In this document: positions 8,150-15,630 of the stretch, one piece after another
How positions within the stretch are numbered: the stretch's first letter is position 1
Layout: every line of letters begins with the position of its first letter
Origin: Myxococcales bacterium
Lineage (GTDB): Bacteria; Myxococcota_A; Bradymonadia; UBA7976; UBA1532
DNA: 64,000 nt
Assembly (NCBI GenBank): GCA_020633465.1
Contig: JACKDN010000040.1
Coordinates: 1 to 64,000 of the forward strand
Direction: 5' to 3'
Made by a program: the position numbers and the translations under genes
Notes under the pieces: model-generated
Databases searched by the model: none
What the model was told of the DNA's origin: nothing
The model's input: only the letters and a program-made list of their open reading frames with translations

Positions 8150-9484
8150 ATGAGCACCGCGTTGGACGAACTTCTCGAGGCGGCCCACGCGGCGGCGAAG
8201 CAGGCGCAGGCCTGCGGGGCCGACCACGCGAAGGCCGCCGTGGTGCGCTCGCGAGGCGTCGACATCGAGTGGCGCGACGGGCAGCTCGACAAGGTGCAGG
8301 AGCGCACGCGGCGCGCGCTGAGCATCGAGCTGTACGTCGATGGGCGCTACAGCGCGAGCAGCACGAACGACCTGCGGCCGGAGGCAGTGGAGGCGTTCAT
8401 CGGCGAGGCGGTGAGCATGACCCGGCTGCTCGAGCCGGATCCGCACCGGGCGCTGCCCGATCCCGCGCGCTACGCGGGGCGCGCGGACGTCGACCTCGAC
8501 CTGTTCGACCCCGCCGTGCACGGCATCTCGACCGAGCAGCGGCTGAAGCGGGCGCGCGATCTCGAGGCGCTGGTGCGCGAGGGCGCGGGCGATCTGCCCA
8601 TCGTCAGCGTGTCGACCAGCGTGGACGACGGCTTCAGCCAGTCGGCGCGCGTGCACACCAACGGCTTCGAGGGCGCGCGCGAGGGCACCACCTTCAGCTA
8701 CGCCGCGATGGTGACGGTGAAGGACGCCGACGGGCGCCGGCCGATGGGCTGGGACTACGCGTACCGGCGGCACCTGAGCGACCTGGCGCCCATCGAGCGG
8801 GTGGCCGCGGTGGCGCGCGAGAAGGCGCGGGCGCAGCTCGGCGCGGGGAAGCTGCCCACGGGCAAGTACCCGATCGTGGTCGAGAATCGGGCGCTGCCTC
8901 GGTTGCTGAGCGCGCTGCTGGCGCCGCTGAGCGGGCCGTCGCTGCAGCAGCGGCGCAGCCTGTGGGAGGGGCGCCTGGGCGACAAGATCGCCAGCGAGCT
9001 GCTGACGATCATCGACGCGCCACACACGCCGCGCGGCCTGGGCAGCGCGCTGTGGGACGGCGACGGGTTCGCGACGACGCGGCGGCCGATCATCGAGAAG
9101 GGCGTGCTGCAGACCTACCTGATCGACGACTACTACGCGCGCAAGATGGGCGTCGAGGCGACCAGCGCGGACACGCACAACTTCGAGTGGGCGTACGGCG
9201 AAAAGGACCTCGATGGGCTGCTGGCGCAGGTGGGCGACGGGGTCCTGATCGAGCGCTTCCTGGGCGGCAACAGCAACCAGACCACCGGCGAGCTGAGCTT
9301 CGGCTGCGCCGGGCGGCGGATTCGCGGCGGCAAGCTGGCCGAGCCGGTGGCCGAGGTGAACCTGTCGGGGCACTTCGGGCAGCTGTGGGAGCGGCTGGTG
9401 GCGGTCGGCAACGACCCCAACCCCGACTCGTCGGCGCAGTGCCCGAGCTGCGTGTTCGACGCGGTGCAGCTCAGTGGGAGCTGA
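8150..9484 (+). CDS. tldE: TldE/PmbA, partner of TldD
   Basis: This 444-residue member of the PmbA/TldD superfamily lacks an H-E-x-x-x-H zinc motif, as expected for the non-catalytic TldE subunit. Conserved blocks include R-S-R-G-V-D-I-E-W, the region V-S-V-S-T-S-V-D-D and the C-terminal F-L-G-G-N-S-N-Q-T-T-G-E-L-S-F-G. It forms the other half of the TldD/TldE peptidase cavity in the cytoplasm. The ATG is one base after the tldD stop, so the genes are co-transcribed. The 3' end overlaps the next gene by 11 bases. Confidence 0.95.
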   Translation: MSTALDELLEAAHAAAKQAQACGADHAKAAVVRSRGVDIEWRDGQLDKVQERTRRALSIELYVDGRYSASSTNDLRPEAVEAFIGEAVSMTRLLEPDPHRALPDPARYAGRADVDLDLFDPAVHGISTEQRLKRARDLEALVREGAGDLPIVSVSTSVDDGFSQSARVHTNGFEGAREGTTFSYAAMVTVKDADGRRPMGWDYAYRRHLSDLAPIERVAAVAREKARAQLGAGKLPTGKYPIVVENRALPRLLSALLAPLSGPSLQQRRSLWEGRLGDKIASELLTIIDAPHTPRGLGSALWDGDGFATTRRPIIEKGVLQTYLIDDYYARKMGVEATSADTHNFEWAYGEKDLDGLLAQVGDGVLIERFLGGNSNQTTGELSFGCAGRRIRGGKLAEPVAEVNLSGHFGQLWERLVAVGNDPNPDSSAQCPSCVFDAVQLSGS

Positions 9485-10967
9485 TCCGGGGGCGCTCGCC
9501 GAGCACGGGCCGGAGCCGCTCGGCGAGGTGACGCTGGCGCACGGCGGCGCGCGGGTGCGGCTGCCGGCGGCCTTCGCGGCGGCGGCGGTCGAGGAGTTCC
9601 GAAGCTGGGGCCTGCGCGCACGGGCCACGGCCGACCCCCAGGTCTTCCTCGTCGACCACCGCGAGTCGCATTATCTGCTGCGCGCGCTGGAGCACGTGAA
9701 GCCGGAGCGGCTGGGCCCCGACGGCTTGCCCGTGCCCTGGATCGCGGCGCGAACGCCGACGGAGGCGCTGGACGATCGGCTGTCCGTCGAAGACGACGTG
9801 GTGCGGACGCGGACGCTGCCGGCGGCGACGGGTGAGGACGCCCACGCCGAGCTGAAGGCGCTGTTCGCCCGGCTGCGTGGTCTGGCCGGCCTGCCCGACT
9901 TCGAGCTGCGCGTGCAGCCCTTGACCGAGGATCATCGCGGGTTCTGCCGAGGCCGCATCTGGATGGATCTCGAGGGGCGGCCCCTGCGCGTGCTGCTGCG
10001 CCCCTGCCCGAACGGCGACGCGGCCGAGCACGCCGCGACGCTGGTGCACGAGGTGGCGCACGCCTGCACGCCGGGCGATCAGCACGGCGTGCGGTTCAAG
10101 GAGGCGCTGCTGGGTCTGGCGCGGCGCGCCTGGGGCGACGCGTACTTCGCGGTGCCGACGCCGGGCGACGCCTACGCCGAGGTGGATCGCTGGGTGACGA
10201 CGGGCATCCGCGCCGCGCTGGCCGGCGGCCCGCCGCCCGCGCGCCGCACCGGCGACGCGGGCGACACGGCCAAGGTGGTGACGCGCATCCGCAAGCTGCG
10301 CGCGCTGGCGGCCGATCAGCTCGGCAGCCCCGAGGCCATCTCGGCCACCGCCCGCGCCAACGACCTGGTCACGACCTACGGCCTGGGCGACTACGCCGTG
10401 CAGGTGCCCGCGGGCATCGACGAGCAGATGGTCGATCGCTGGGTGCAGGTGGCGCCGCGGCAGGTGTGGCAGCGCATGCTGGCGGGCGTGGTGGCGCGCT
10501 TCTTCGGGGTCTTCTCGCTGTCGATGGCGAAGGACGCGCGCATGCACCTGTTCGGCCGGCACGCCGACGTCGTGGCGGCCACGTTCCTCACCGAGGTCAG
10601 CATCGAGAAGATCGAGCGGGCCTGCGACGCGCACATCGCGCAGTGGAAGCGGACGCACCGGCCCAACGGCGGGCAGGTGCGCAGCGAGCGCATCACGTTC
10701 TGCGACAACGCGGTGCTGGCGTTCCGGGCCAAGCTGCAGGGCATTCGCGACGCGGAGCGAAAGGCGGGGGGTGACGCGACCGACCGCGCGCTGAGCGAGG
10801 CGCGGGCGGCCGCCGAGGTGGAGCACGATCGGCGCGGGCTGGGCTGGAGCAGCGGCGCGCGGCGCACGGTGCGGGCGCACGAGGCCGGGCAGCAGGCGGG
10901 CGCGGCGCTGTCCGTCGCCCATGGCGTGGGCGGCGGCGAGGCCGGGCCGCGCATGCTGAAGGGGTGA
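9474..10967 (+). CDS. SprT-like metallopeptidase fused to DUF2786 domain
   Basis: This 497-residue protein starts at a GTG inside the end of tldE. Residues about 110-240 form a SprT-like zinc-peptidase domain with H-E-V-A-H at 192-196 and a downstream H-G-V-R-F-K-E. Residues about 268-305 (R-I-R-K-L-R-A-L-A, then A-R-A-N-D-L-V-T-T-Y-G-L) match the DUF2786 pattern, and the C-terminal third fits the domain that usually follows it. SprT/Spartan relatives cut proteins crosslinked to DNA, but no DNA-binding module is obvious here. Overlap with tldDE suggests a shared transcript and a possible proteolysis theme. Confidence 0.8.
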   Translation: MGADPGALAEHGPEPLGEVTLAHGGARVRLPAAFAAAAVEEFRSWGLRARATADPQVFLVDHRESHYLLRALEHVKPERLGPDGLPVPWIAARTPTEALDDRLSVEDDVVRTRTLPAATGEDAHAELKALFARLRGLAGLPDFELRVQPLTEDHRGFCRGRIWMDLEGRPLRVLLRPCPNGDAAEHAATLVHEVAHACTPGDQHGVRFKEALLGLARRAWGDAYFAVPTPGDAYAEVDRWVTTGIRAALAGGPPPARRTGDAGDTAKVVTRIRKLRALAADQLGSPEAISATARANDLVTTYGLGDYAVQVPAGIDEQMVDRWVQVAPRQVWQRMLAGVVARFFGVFSLSMAKDARMHLFGRHADVVAATFLTEVSIEKIERACDAHIAQWKRTHRPNGGQVRSERITFCDNAVLAFRAKLQGIRDAERKAGGDATDRALSEARAAAEVEHDRRGLGWSSGARRTVRAHEAGQQAGAALSVAHGVGGGEAGPRMLKG

Positions 10968-10999
10968 GACAGGCACCGCGGCCGGCAGCGCCGGGGTGA

Positions 11000-11518
11000 C
11001 TACGCGTCGCCGCCGAGGCGCGCGATCAGGGCCTCGCTGAAGGCCTCGAGGTCGTCGGGCTTGCGCGAGGTGATGAAGGGCCCGTCCTCGACGACCTCTC
11101 GATCCACCCACCGGGCGCCGGCGTTCTCGAGATCGATCCGGACGCTGGGCCACGAGGTCATCTGGCGCCCCTCGACCACGCCGGCCGAGATGAGCAGCTG
11201 GGGGCCGTGGCAGACGGCCGCGACGGGCTTGTTGGCGTCCACGAACTCACGGGTGAGGCGCACGGCCTCGTCGCTCAGCCGAAGCTGATCGGGCGAGTAG
11301 CCGCCCGGGATGAGCAGCGCGGCGAACTCGGCCGCGTGGTGCTTCGAGGCGGCGTCGTCGATCTCCACCTTGGTGCCGTCGCGCTTGCCGGTGAGGCGGC
11401 CGCTGGGCTCGGCGCTCAGCACGGTGACGTCGTGCCCCTTCGCGCGCAGACGCTCGACGGGGACGGTGTACTCGGAGTCTTCGAAGTCGTTGGCCAGTAG
11501 AACGGCGATGCTCGCCAT
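11000..11518 (-). CDS. DJ-1/PfpI family protein
   Basis: This 172-residue cytoplasmic protein of the DJ-1/PfpI superfamily carries the nucleophile elbow A-V-C-H-G-P-Q with Cys 103 and His 104, plus the conserved Glu 13 in D-F-E-D. Relatives such as E. coli YhbO act as stress proteins, deglycase/glyoxalase-like enzymes or peptidases; the substrate cannot be told here. AAGGAG precedes the ATG. A hemerythrin gene lies just upstream on the same strand, so the two may form a stress operon. Confidence 0.93.
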   Translation of the reverse strand: MASIAVLLANDFEDSEYTVPVERLRAKGHDVTVLSAEPSGRLTGKRDGTKVEIDDAASKHHAAEFAALLIPGGYSPDQLRLSDEAVRLTREFVDANKPVAAVCHGPQLLISAGVVEGRQMTSWPSVRIDLENAGARWVDREVVEDGPFITSRKPDDLEAFSEALIARLGGDA

Positions 11519-11544
11519 GGGTGGGCTCCTTTCGGGCGGGGGGT

Positions 11545-12000
11545 TCAGGACGCGAGGCGATCGCGGTCGTCGGCCTTCTCGGCGCGGAACTCGGCGGCCA
11601 TCGAGCGCTTCTGCTGCTCGGTGAGCACGCGGCCCGCCTGCTGGAAGACCTCGTGCTCCTCCTCGTCGACGTGGTGGCGCAGATCCTCGGCCACCGTGCG
11701 GAAGCGCTGGATCCAGCCGGGGCTGCTCATGTCCATCTCTTCGAGCTCGTCGAGGATGGCTTCGGCCTCCTGGTGCTCGACCACCGAGTGGCGCGCCTTC
11801 TCGCGCGTCCGCTCGTCGGCCATCAGGGCGGCGTAGAAGATGCGCTCCTCGGCCGCCGCGTGGGCCAGCGCCTCGGCGCGCAGCCGCGCGAAGAGCTCGC
11901 GGCGGCCCTCGGAGTCGCCGTGGGTCTGTTCGATGAGATCGAGCAGGGTGCGTTGGGTGTCGTGGTCGTCCCGCAGGACGTCGAAGATGGTCTCGGCCAT
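11545..12000 (-). CDS. Hemerythrin HHE domain protein
   Basis: This 151-residue four-helix protein has the His/Glu pattern for a di-iron centre: H-D in D-D-H-D-T-Q, H-A-A-A-E-E, H-x4-H in H-S-V-V-E-H, and H-H-V-D-E-E-E-H. Hemerythrin-like proteins bind O2, NO or iron, or act in redox sensing. This is a stand-alone cytoplasmic form. GGAGG precedes the ATG. It is followed by the DJ-1/PfpI gene after 26 bases. Confidence 0.92.
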   Translation of the reverse strand: MAETIFDVLRDDHDTQRTLLDLIEQTHGDSEGRRELFARLRAEALAHAAAEERIFYAALMADERTREKARHSVVEHQEAEAILDELEEMDMSSPGWIQRFRTVAEDLRHHVDEEEHEVFQQAGRVLTEQQKRSMAAEFRAEKADDRDRLAS

Positions 12001-12042
12001 CGCGTTTGCCTCCAGGTGATGCGGGTCAGGCCCGCCGCGCGG

Positions 12043-12411
12043 TCAGTCGTCGCGGCGGGGCTCGGTGTCGAGGATCAGGTGGAACGCGGCCAGCAGCGCG
12101 GCGGACGTCGCGTCGTCGCCGACGATGGCGACGGGCGCGCCGTCGGGGTCGTCGGCGCGGTACAGGCGCCCGTCCTTCAGGCGCGCGACGGGGCTGCCCA
12201 GGGTGGTGCGGCCGGCGTACACGGCCTCGTCGTCGTAGGACGCGATGGGCGTGCCCGAGAACGTGGCGCCCTGGAAGATGTGGCCATCGTGGGCGCTGAG
12301 GACGGCCGTGCCGTAGCGCGCGTCGAACAGCATGTCGTGCTCGATGCGGATGGCCGGCGGCGTGTTGGGAGGCAGCGGCGCCGGGCGGGGATCGAGGGTG
12401 TCGGTGTGCAT
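12043..12411 (-). CDS. Small hypothetical protein, possible 4-fold beta-flower
   Basis: This 122-residue protein starts at an ATG with a GGAG site about ten bases upstream. After a Pro-rich start it shows short repeated strands: L-F-D-x3-G-T-A-V-L, I-F-Q-G-x3-S-G-T-P-I-A, V-Y-A-G-x3-L-G-S-P-V-A and L-Y-R-A-D-x-P-D-G-A-P-V-A. This recurring aromatic-x-x-G-x-x-V/I-A pattern resembles the small 4-fold beta-flower domains, an identification by pattern only. No signal peptide. It is upstream of the hemerythrin gene on the same strand. Confidence 0.65.
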   Translation of the reverse strand: MHTDTLDPRPAPLPPNTPPAIRIEHDMLFDARYGTAVLSAHDGHIFQGATFSGTPIASYDDEAVYAGRTTLGSPVARLKDGRLYRADDPDGAPVAIVGDDATSAALLAAFHLILDTEPRRDD

Positions 12412-12577
12412 CGTGGGGGCTCCTGCAAGGCGTGACGCCGAGGCGTCGCGGATGCCCCCCACCGTCGCAACGGTCGTGCCACGCCCGGCGGGGCGGCGCG
12501 GCGACGGGCCGCCGGGGCCGCTTACCCCGCCGGCGCGCCCAGCCGTCGCATGCTGCCTCGGCGCCCCGCAGACGTGA

Positions 12578-13267
12578 TCAGAGCGCCTGCACCCAGGCCA
12601 GCTCGTCCGCCGTGGCCTCGCGGCTCTCGCCCTCGGGCAGATCGCCCAGCTCGACCACGCCGTAGCGCACGCGGTGCAGCGCCACGACGGGATAGCCGGC
12701 GTTGGCCAGCATGCGGCGCACCATGCGGTGCTTGCCCTCGGTGACGGTGAGGTGCACGACGTCGCCGTCGAGGCGGGTGACCTGGGCGGTGAAGGTGCCC
12801 TCGGTGGTCTCGACGCCCGCGGCCAGGCGCTCGATCAGCTCGGCGTCGCCCACCCCCTCGACCTGCGCGACGTAGGCGCGCTCGACGCCGCGGCGCGGGT
12901 GCAGCAGCCGCTGGGTCAGCTTGCCGTCGCGGCTGAACAGCAGCAGGCCGCTGGTGTCGGCGTCGAGGCGGCCGACCGGGTGCAGGTGGCCGCGCCACGC
13001 GGGCGGCAGGACGGCCTCGAGGTTGGCCCGCCCGTGGGCGTCGCCGATGCTCGAGAGGATGCCCGCCGGCTTGTGGTAGGCCACCAGCAGCGGCAGGGGC
13101 AGGACGGGCTCGCCGTCGAAGCGGATGTCGGCGGCGGGGTCGACCTTCAGGCCGAAGTCGCGGATGACCTCGCCGTCGACGGTGACGCGCTTGCGCTTCA
13201 CGGCGGCGCGCACCTCGGTGCGGGTGCCGACGCCGCGCGAGGCGAGGATCTTGTCCAGTCTTTCCAA
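12578..13267 (-). CDS. RsuA/RluB-family pseudouridine synthase
   Basis: This 229-residue enzyme converts a uridine in rRNA to pseudouridine. An N-terminal S4 RNA-binding domain (R-L-D-K-I-L-A-S-R-G) is followed by the catalytic motif G-R-L-D-A-D-T-S-G-L-L at residues 99-109, with Asp 102 as nucleophile by family analogy. The C-terminal K-H-R-M-V-R-R-M motif is also typical. I chose the TTG at 13267 because AGGAG lies about ten bases upstream and no ATG or GTG fits. The rRNA target (16S U516 or 23S) cannot be decided. It follows the RsmC-like gene by five bases, giving an rRNA-modification pair. Confidence 0.9.
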   Translation of the reverse strand: MERLDKILASRGVGTRTEVRAAVKRKRVTVDGEVIRDFGLKVDPAADIRFDGEPVLPLPLLVAYHKPAGILSSIGDAHGRANLEAVLPPAWRGHLHPVGRLDADTSGLLLFSRDGKLTQRLLHPRRGVERAYVAQVEGVGDAELIERLAAGVETTEGTFTAQVTRLDGDVVHLTVTEGKHRMVRRMLANAGYPVVALHRVRYGVVELGDLPEGESREATADELAWVQAL

Positions 13268-13272
13268 GGGCT

Positions 13273-14322
13273 TCAGTCTCCTGGGGCCAGGGCGCGCCAG
13301 ACGCGGAAGCGGCCGTCCTCGCGCACCACCTCGACGGCGGTGAGCACCTCGTCGAGCAGCGGGCCGACGGGCACCTGACGCTGGGTGACCATCCACAGGG
13401 CGCCGCCCGGGCGCAGGCGGTGGGGCGCGCCGACCAGCAGCGCGCGCAGGACCGCGAAGTCCTCGCCCTTGCCGCGGTGGAACGGGGGGTTGCTGACGAT
13501 GTGGTCGAAGCGCATCGGCGGCACGGCGGCCCAGGCGTCCGACAGGTGGGCCTTGGCGCCGGGAACGTTCTCGTGGGCGGCCTGCAGCGCCAGCGCGTCG
13601 GCCTCGATGAGGTGGACGTCGGCGTCGGGGGCGTCGCGCAGGACGGCCGCCGCGACCACGCCGCTGCCCGCGCCGAAGTCGGCCACACGGGCGCCGGGCA
13701 GGGGCGGCAGCGCGGCCAGCAGTTCGGCCGTGCCGATGTCGAGGGTGCCCTTGGCGAAGACCCCCGGGTAGGTGACCCACTGGCGCAGGCCGGGCAGCGG
13801 CGGCGGCACGAAGCTGCGCCACTCGGCCAGGCGGGTGCGGATCGACGCCGCGGCCGGGCGCCGGGCCTCGAGCACGCGGCAGTGGCGGCGCGCGTCGACG
13901 GTGGTGGGCGGGCCGAAGACGGGCGCCATCACGCGGCCCGCCGACTTGATGCCCTCGTCGTTGGCCCCGTAGACCCACAGCGGCGCGCCCGCGGGTAGCA
14001 CCGAGGCCGCGGCGTGCAGGGCCATCTCGAAGGCGGCCTTCACCTTGGACAGCCGCAAGCAGCAGGCGTCGAAGGGCCCCGCGCCCGGCCACGGCGCCCC
14101 GGGGCGGTCGCCGACGGTCAGCCGACACCAGCGGACCACGCGGTGGCCGAGGGCGGCCAGGTCGCGCTCGAGGTGCCCGTCGAGATCGTCGACCACCAGC
14201 ACGCGCGCGCCCGCCGGCAGGGGCGCGCCGAGGCCCTCGTCGACCACGCGCGCCATCACCTCGGCGGCGACGGCCTCGCGCTGCTCGCTGCCCGATTGAG
14301 TGAGGCGTCCGCGTCGGCTCAT
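13273..14322 (-). CDS. RsmC/RlmG-like rRNA guanine methyltransferase
   Basis: This 349-residue protein has two Rossmann-like halves, as in RsmC and RlmG, which methylate N2 of a guanine in rRNA using S-adenosylmethionine. The active C-terminal half has the cofactor loop A-D-F-G-A-G-S-G near residue 210 and the catalytic motif S-N-P-P-F-H near 270. The N-terminal half has W-V-Y-G-A-N-D-E-G-I-K-S, a signature of this family. It is coupled to a pseudouridine synthase gene, supporting an rRNA target. Which position it modifies is not visible. Confidence 0.9.
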   Translation of the reverse strand: MSRRGRLTQSGSEQREAVAAEVMARVVDEGLGAPLPAGARVLVVDDLDGHLERDLAALGHRVVRWCRLTVGDRPGAPWPGAGPFDACCLRLSKVKAAFEMALHAAASVLPAGAPLWVYGANDEGIKSAGRVMAPVFGPPTTVDARRHCRVLEARRPAAASIRTRLAEWRSFVPPPLPGLRQWVTYPGVFAKGTLDIGTAELLAALPPLPGARVADFGAGSGVVAAAVLRDAPDADVHLIEADALALQAAHENVPGAKAHLSDAWAAVPPMRFDHIVSNPPFHRGKGEDFAVLRALLVGAPHRLRPGGALWMVTQRQVPVGPLLDEVLTAVEVVREDGRFRVWRALAPGD

Positions 14323-14397
14323 GCGGGGGGTTCTAGCAGATCCGCGCCACCCGCTGGTCTCGGAAGTGGCTCATGAGGGTTCGCCCCCCGGTGAGGC

Positions 14398-15105
14398 TCA
14401 ATCCGTCGCGGCCATCCGCCGCAGCCGGGCCTCGACCAGCTCGGCGCGCGCTTGGCTGGCGGCGTCCGGTGGGAGGTGAGCGCCGAGCGCGTCGAGAAAC
14501 GCAGCTTCGCCGAGCAAACGGCCCACGGTCTCGCTCACGAAGGCCCGCACCTCGGCGGGTGCGGCGGCGACCTCGTCCACGACCTCTGGCCGCCCGTCGA
14601 TGACAGCGACAATGTCCTCGAGATCGTGGCTCGACAGGCAGTCTCCACGCCCCCGGTCAAGAAACGCGACGAGCTTCGCGGCGATGAAGCACGGCGCCGA
14701 GATGACGCGGGCAAGAATGTCCGGCGCCAGCGCGACCGACGCCGCCTGCGCGTAGGCGATGCCATGGAAGCGGTTGGTGGCGCCCCACGGACCCGACGCC
14801 GTCGGCATGACGTCCACGCGGATGCCGTCTACGACCCAGCGGCAGGCGGGCGCGCCTTCATCATGGTCTTCGGTGAAACCGAGCTGCCGGAGGTGCTCGG
14901 CGAGCTGGGCCTGGTCTGCGTAGGATTCGACCTCGACCACGGCGACATCGACGTCCTGCGTCGGGCGTGGCACGAAGGCGGCGCGATCGGTGATCAGCAG
15001 TTCGACGACCGCACCGCCAAGAAAGACCGCGCGGTCGAGCAGGGTGCCCATGCGACGCGCGACGTGGGCCATCCAGGCAGTGGTGGTCGATCCGCCGGTG
15101 GTCAC
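14398..15105 (-). CDS. AbiEii/MenT-like nucleotidyltransferase (putative toxin)
   Basis: This 235-residue protein shows the DNA polymerase beta-like nucleotidyltransferase core: F-L-G-G-A-V followed by R-P-T-Q-D-V-D-V (T-x-D-x-D) and a third Asp in I-R-V-D-V-M-P. It resembles the AbiEii/MenT nucleotidyltransferases of type IV toxin-antitoxin systems. A GTG start overlaps the stop of the HTH gene by 4 bases (GTGA), so the HTH protein is made first, as is usual for antitoxins. Whether it modifies tRNA, as MenT enzymes do, is an inference. It could also be a housekeeping enzyme, since similar pairs are widespread. Confidence 0.75.
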   Translation of the reverse strand: MTTGGSTTTAWMAHVARRMGTLLDRAVFLGGAVVELLITDRAAFVPRPTQDVDVAVVEVESYADQAQLAEHLRQLGFTEDHDEGAPACRWVVDGIRVDVMPTASGPWGATNRFHGIAYAQAASVALAPDILARVISAPCFIAAKLVAFLDRGRGDCLSSHDLEDIVAVIDGRPEVVDEVAAAPAEVRAFVSETVGRLLGEAAFLDALGAHLPPDAASQARAELVEARLRRMAATD

Positions 15106-15620
15106 TTGGCCAATCTCTCCTCCAACGCCTTCACCGCCAGCGCGCGCTCCCGTGCGCGCCCGGCTCGGATCGCGTCGGCCAGGGCGAGCAGCGCGTACAG
15201 CTCGGGATCACGCCGTGCGGCGCCGGGCGCTGATCGATACAGGGGCTCGAATGCCTGACCGCGCACCTCGCCATCGGGCGCCGGCCAGACCGGTGGAGGG
15301 TCGTCGCCCTGCGTGATCTGGTCCCGGAGTGGTGGCGCCGCGTGGGCCGTCGGCATGCCACGCGTCAGCCCCCCGCGCTCGGGCACGAAGACGTACTTGA
15401 GGCCGTGGACCAGGAACTCGACGAGCGCGGCTCTCACCGGGCGGCGAACGGCGCCGCTGGTTCGGACCAAGCCGGCGGCGGCTGCGCGTCGAAAGGCCGC
15501 GTGTGCTTCCGACGGGCTGATGCCCAGCGCTTCCGCGAGGGCTGCGAAGGCCAACTCGCCGGCGCCGGGCGTGGCCAGCTTGAGGGCGACGAGGACGTCC
15601 TGGGGCTTGAGGGTGCTCAC
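15102..15620 (-). CDS. HTH regulator/putative antitoxin paired with nucleotidyltransferase
   Basis: This 172-residue protein has an N-terminal winged-helix pattern: L-K-P-Q-D-V-L-V-A-L-K-L, then A-L-A-E-A-L-G-I-S-P-S-E-A-H as the recognition region. The C-terminal half is conserved in a family I recognise by sight (F-L-V-H-G-L-K-Y-V-F, R-G-G-L-T-R-G-M-P-T) but with no known function. I chose the GTG at 15620 because it begins the conserved L-K-P-Q-D motif. It lies 10 bases downstream of the TPR gene stop, next to a perfect palindrome that could be its operator. It overlaps the nucleotidyltransferase by 4 bases. Confidence 0.75.
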   Translation of the reverse strand: MSTLKPQDVLVALKLATPGAGELAFAALAEALGISPSEAHAAFRRAAAAGLVRTSGAVRRPVRAALVEFLVHGLKYVFVPERGGLTRGMPTAHAAPPLRDQITQGDDPPPVWPAPDGEVRGQAFEPLYRSAPGAARRDPELYALLALADAIRAGRARERALAVKALEERLAK

Positions 15621-15630
15621 GCACCATACG

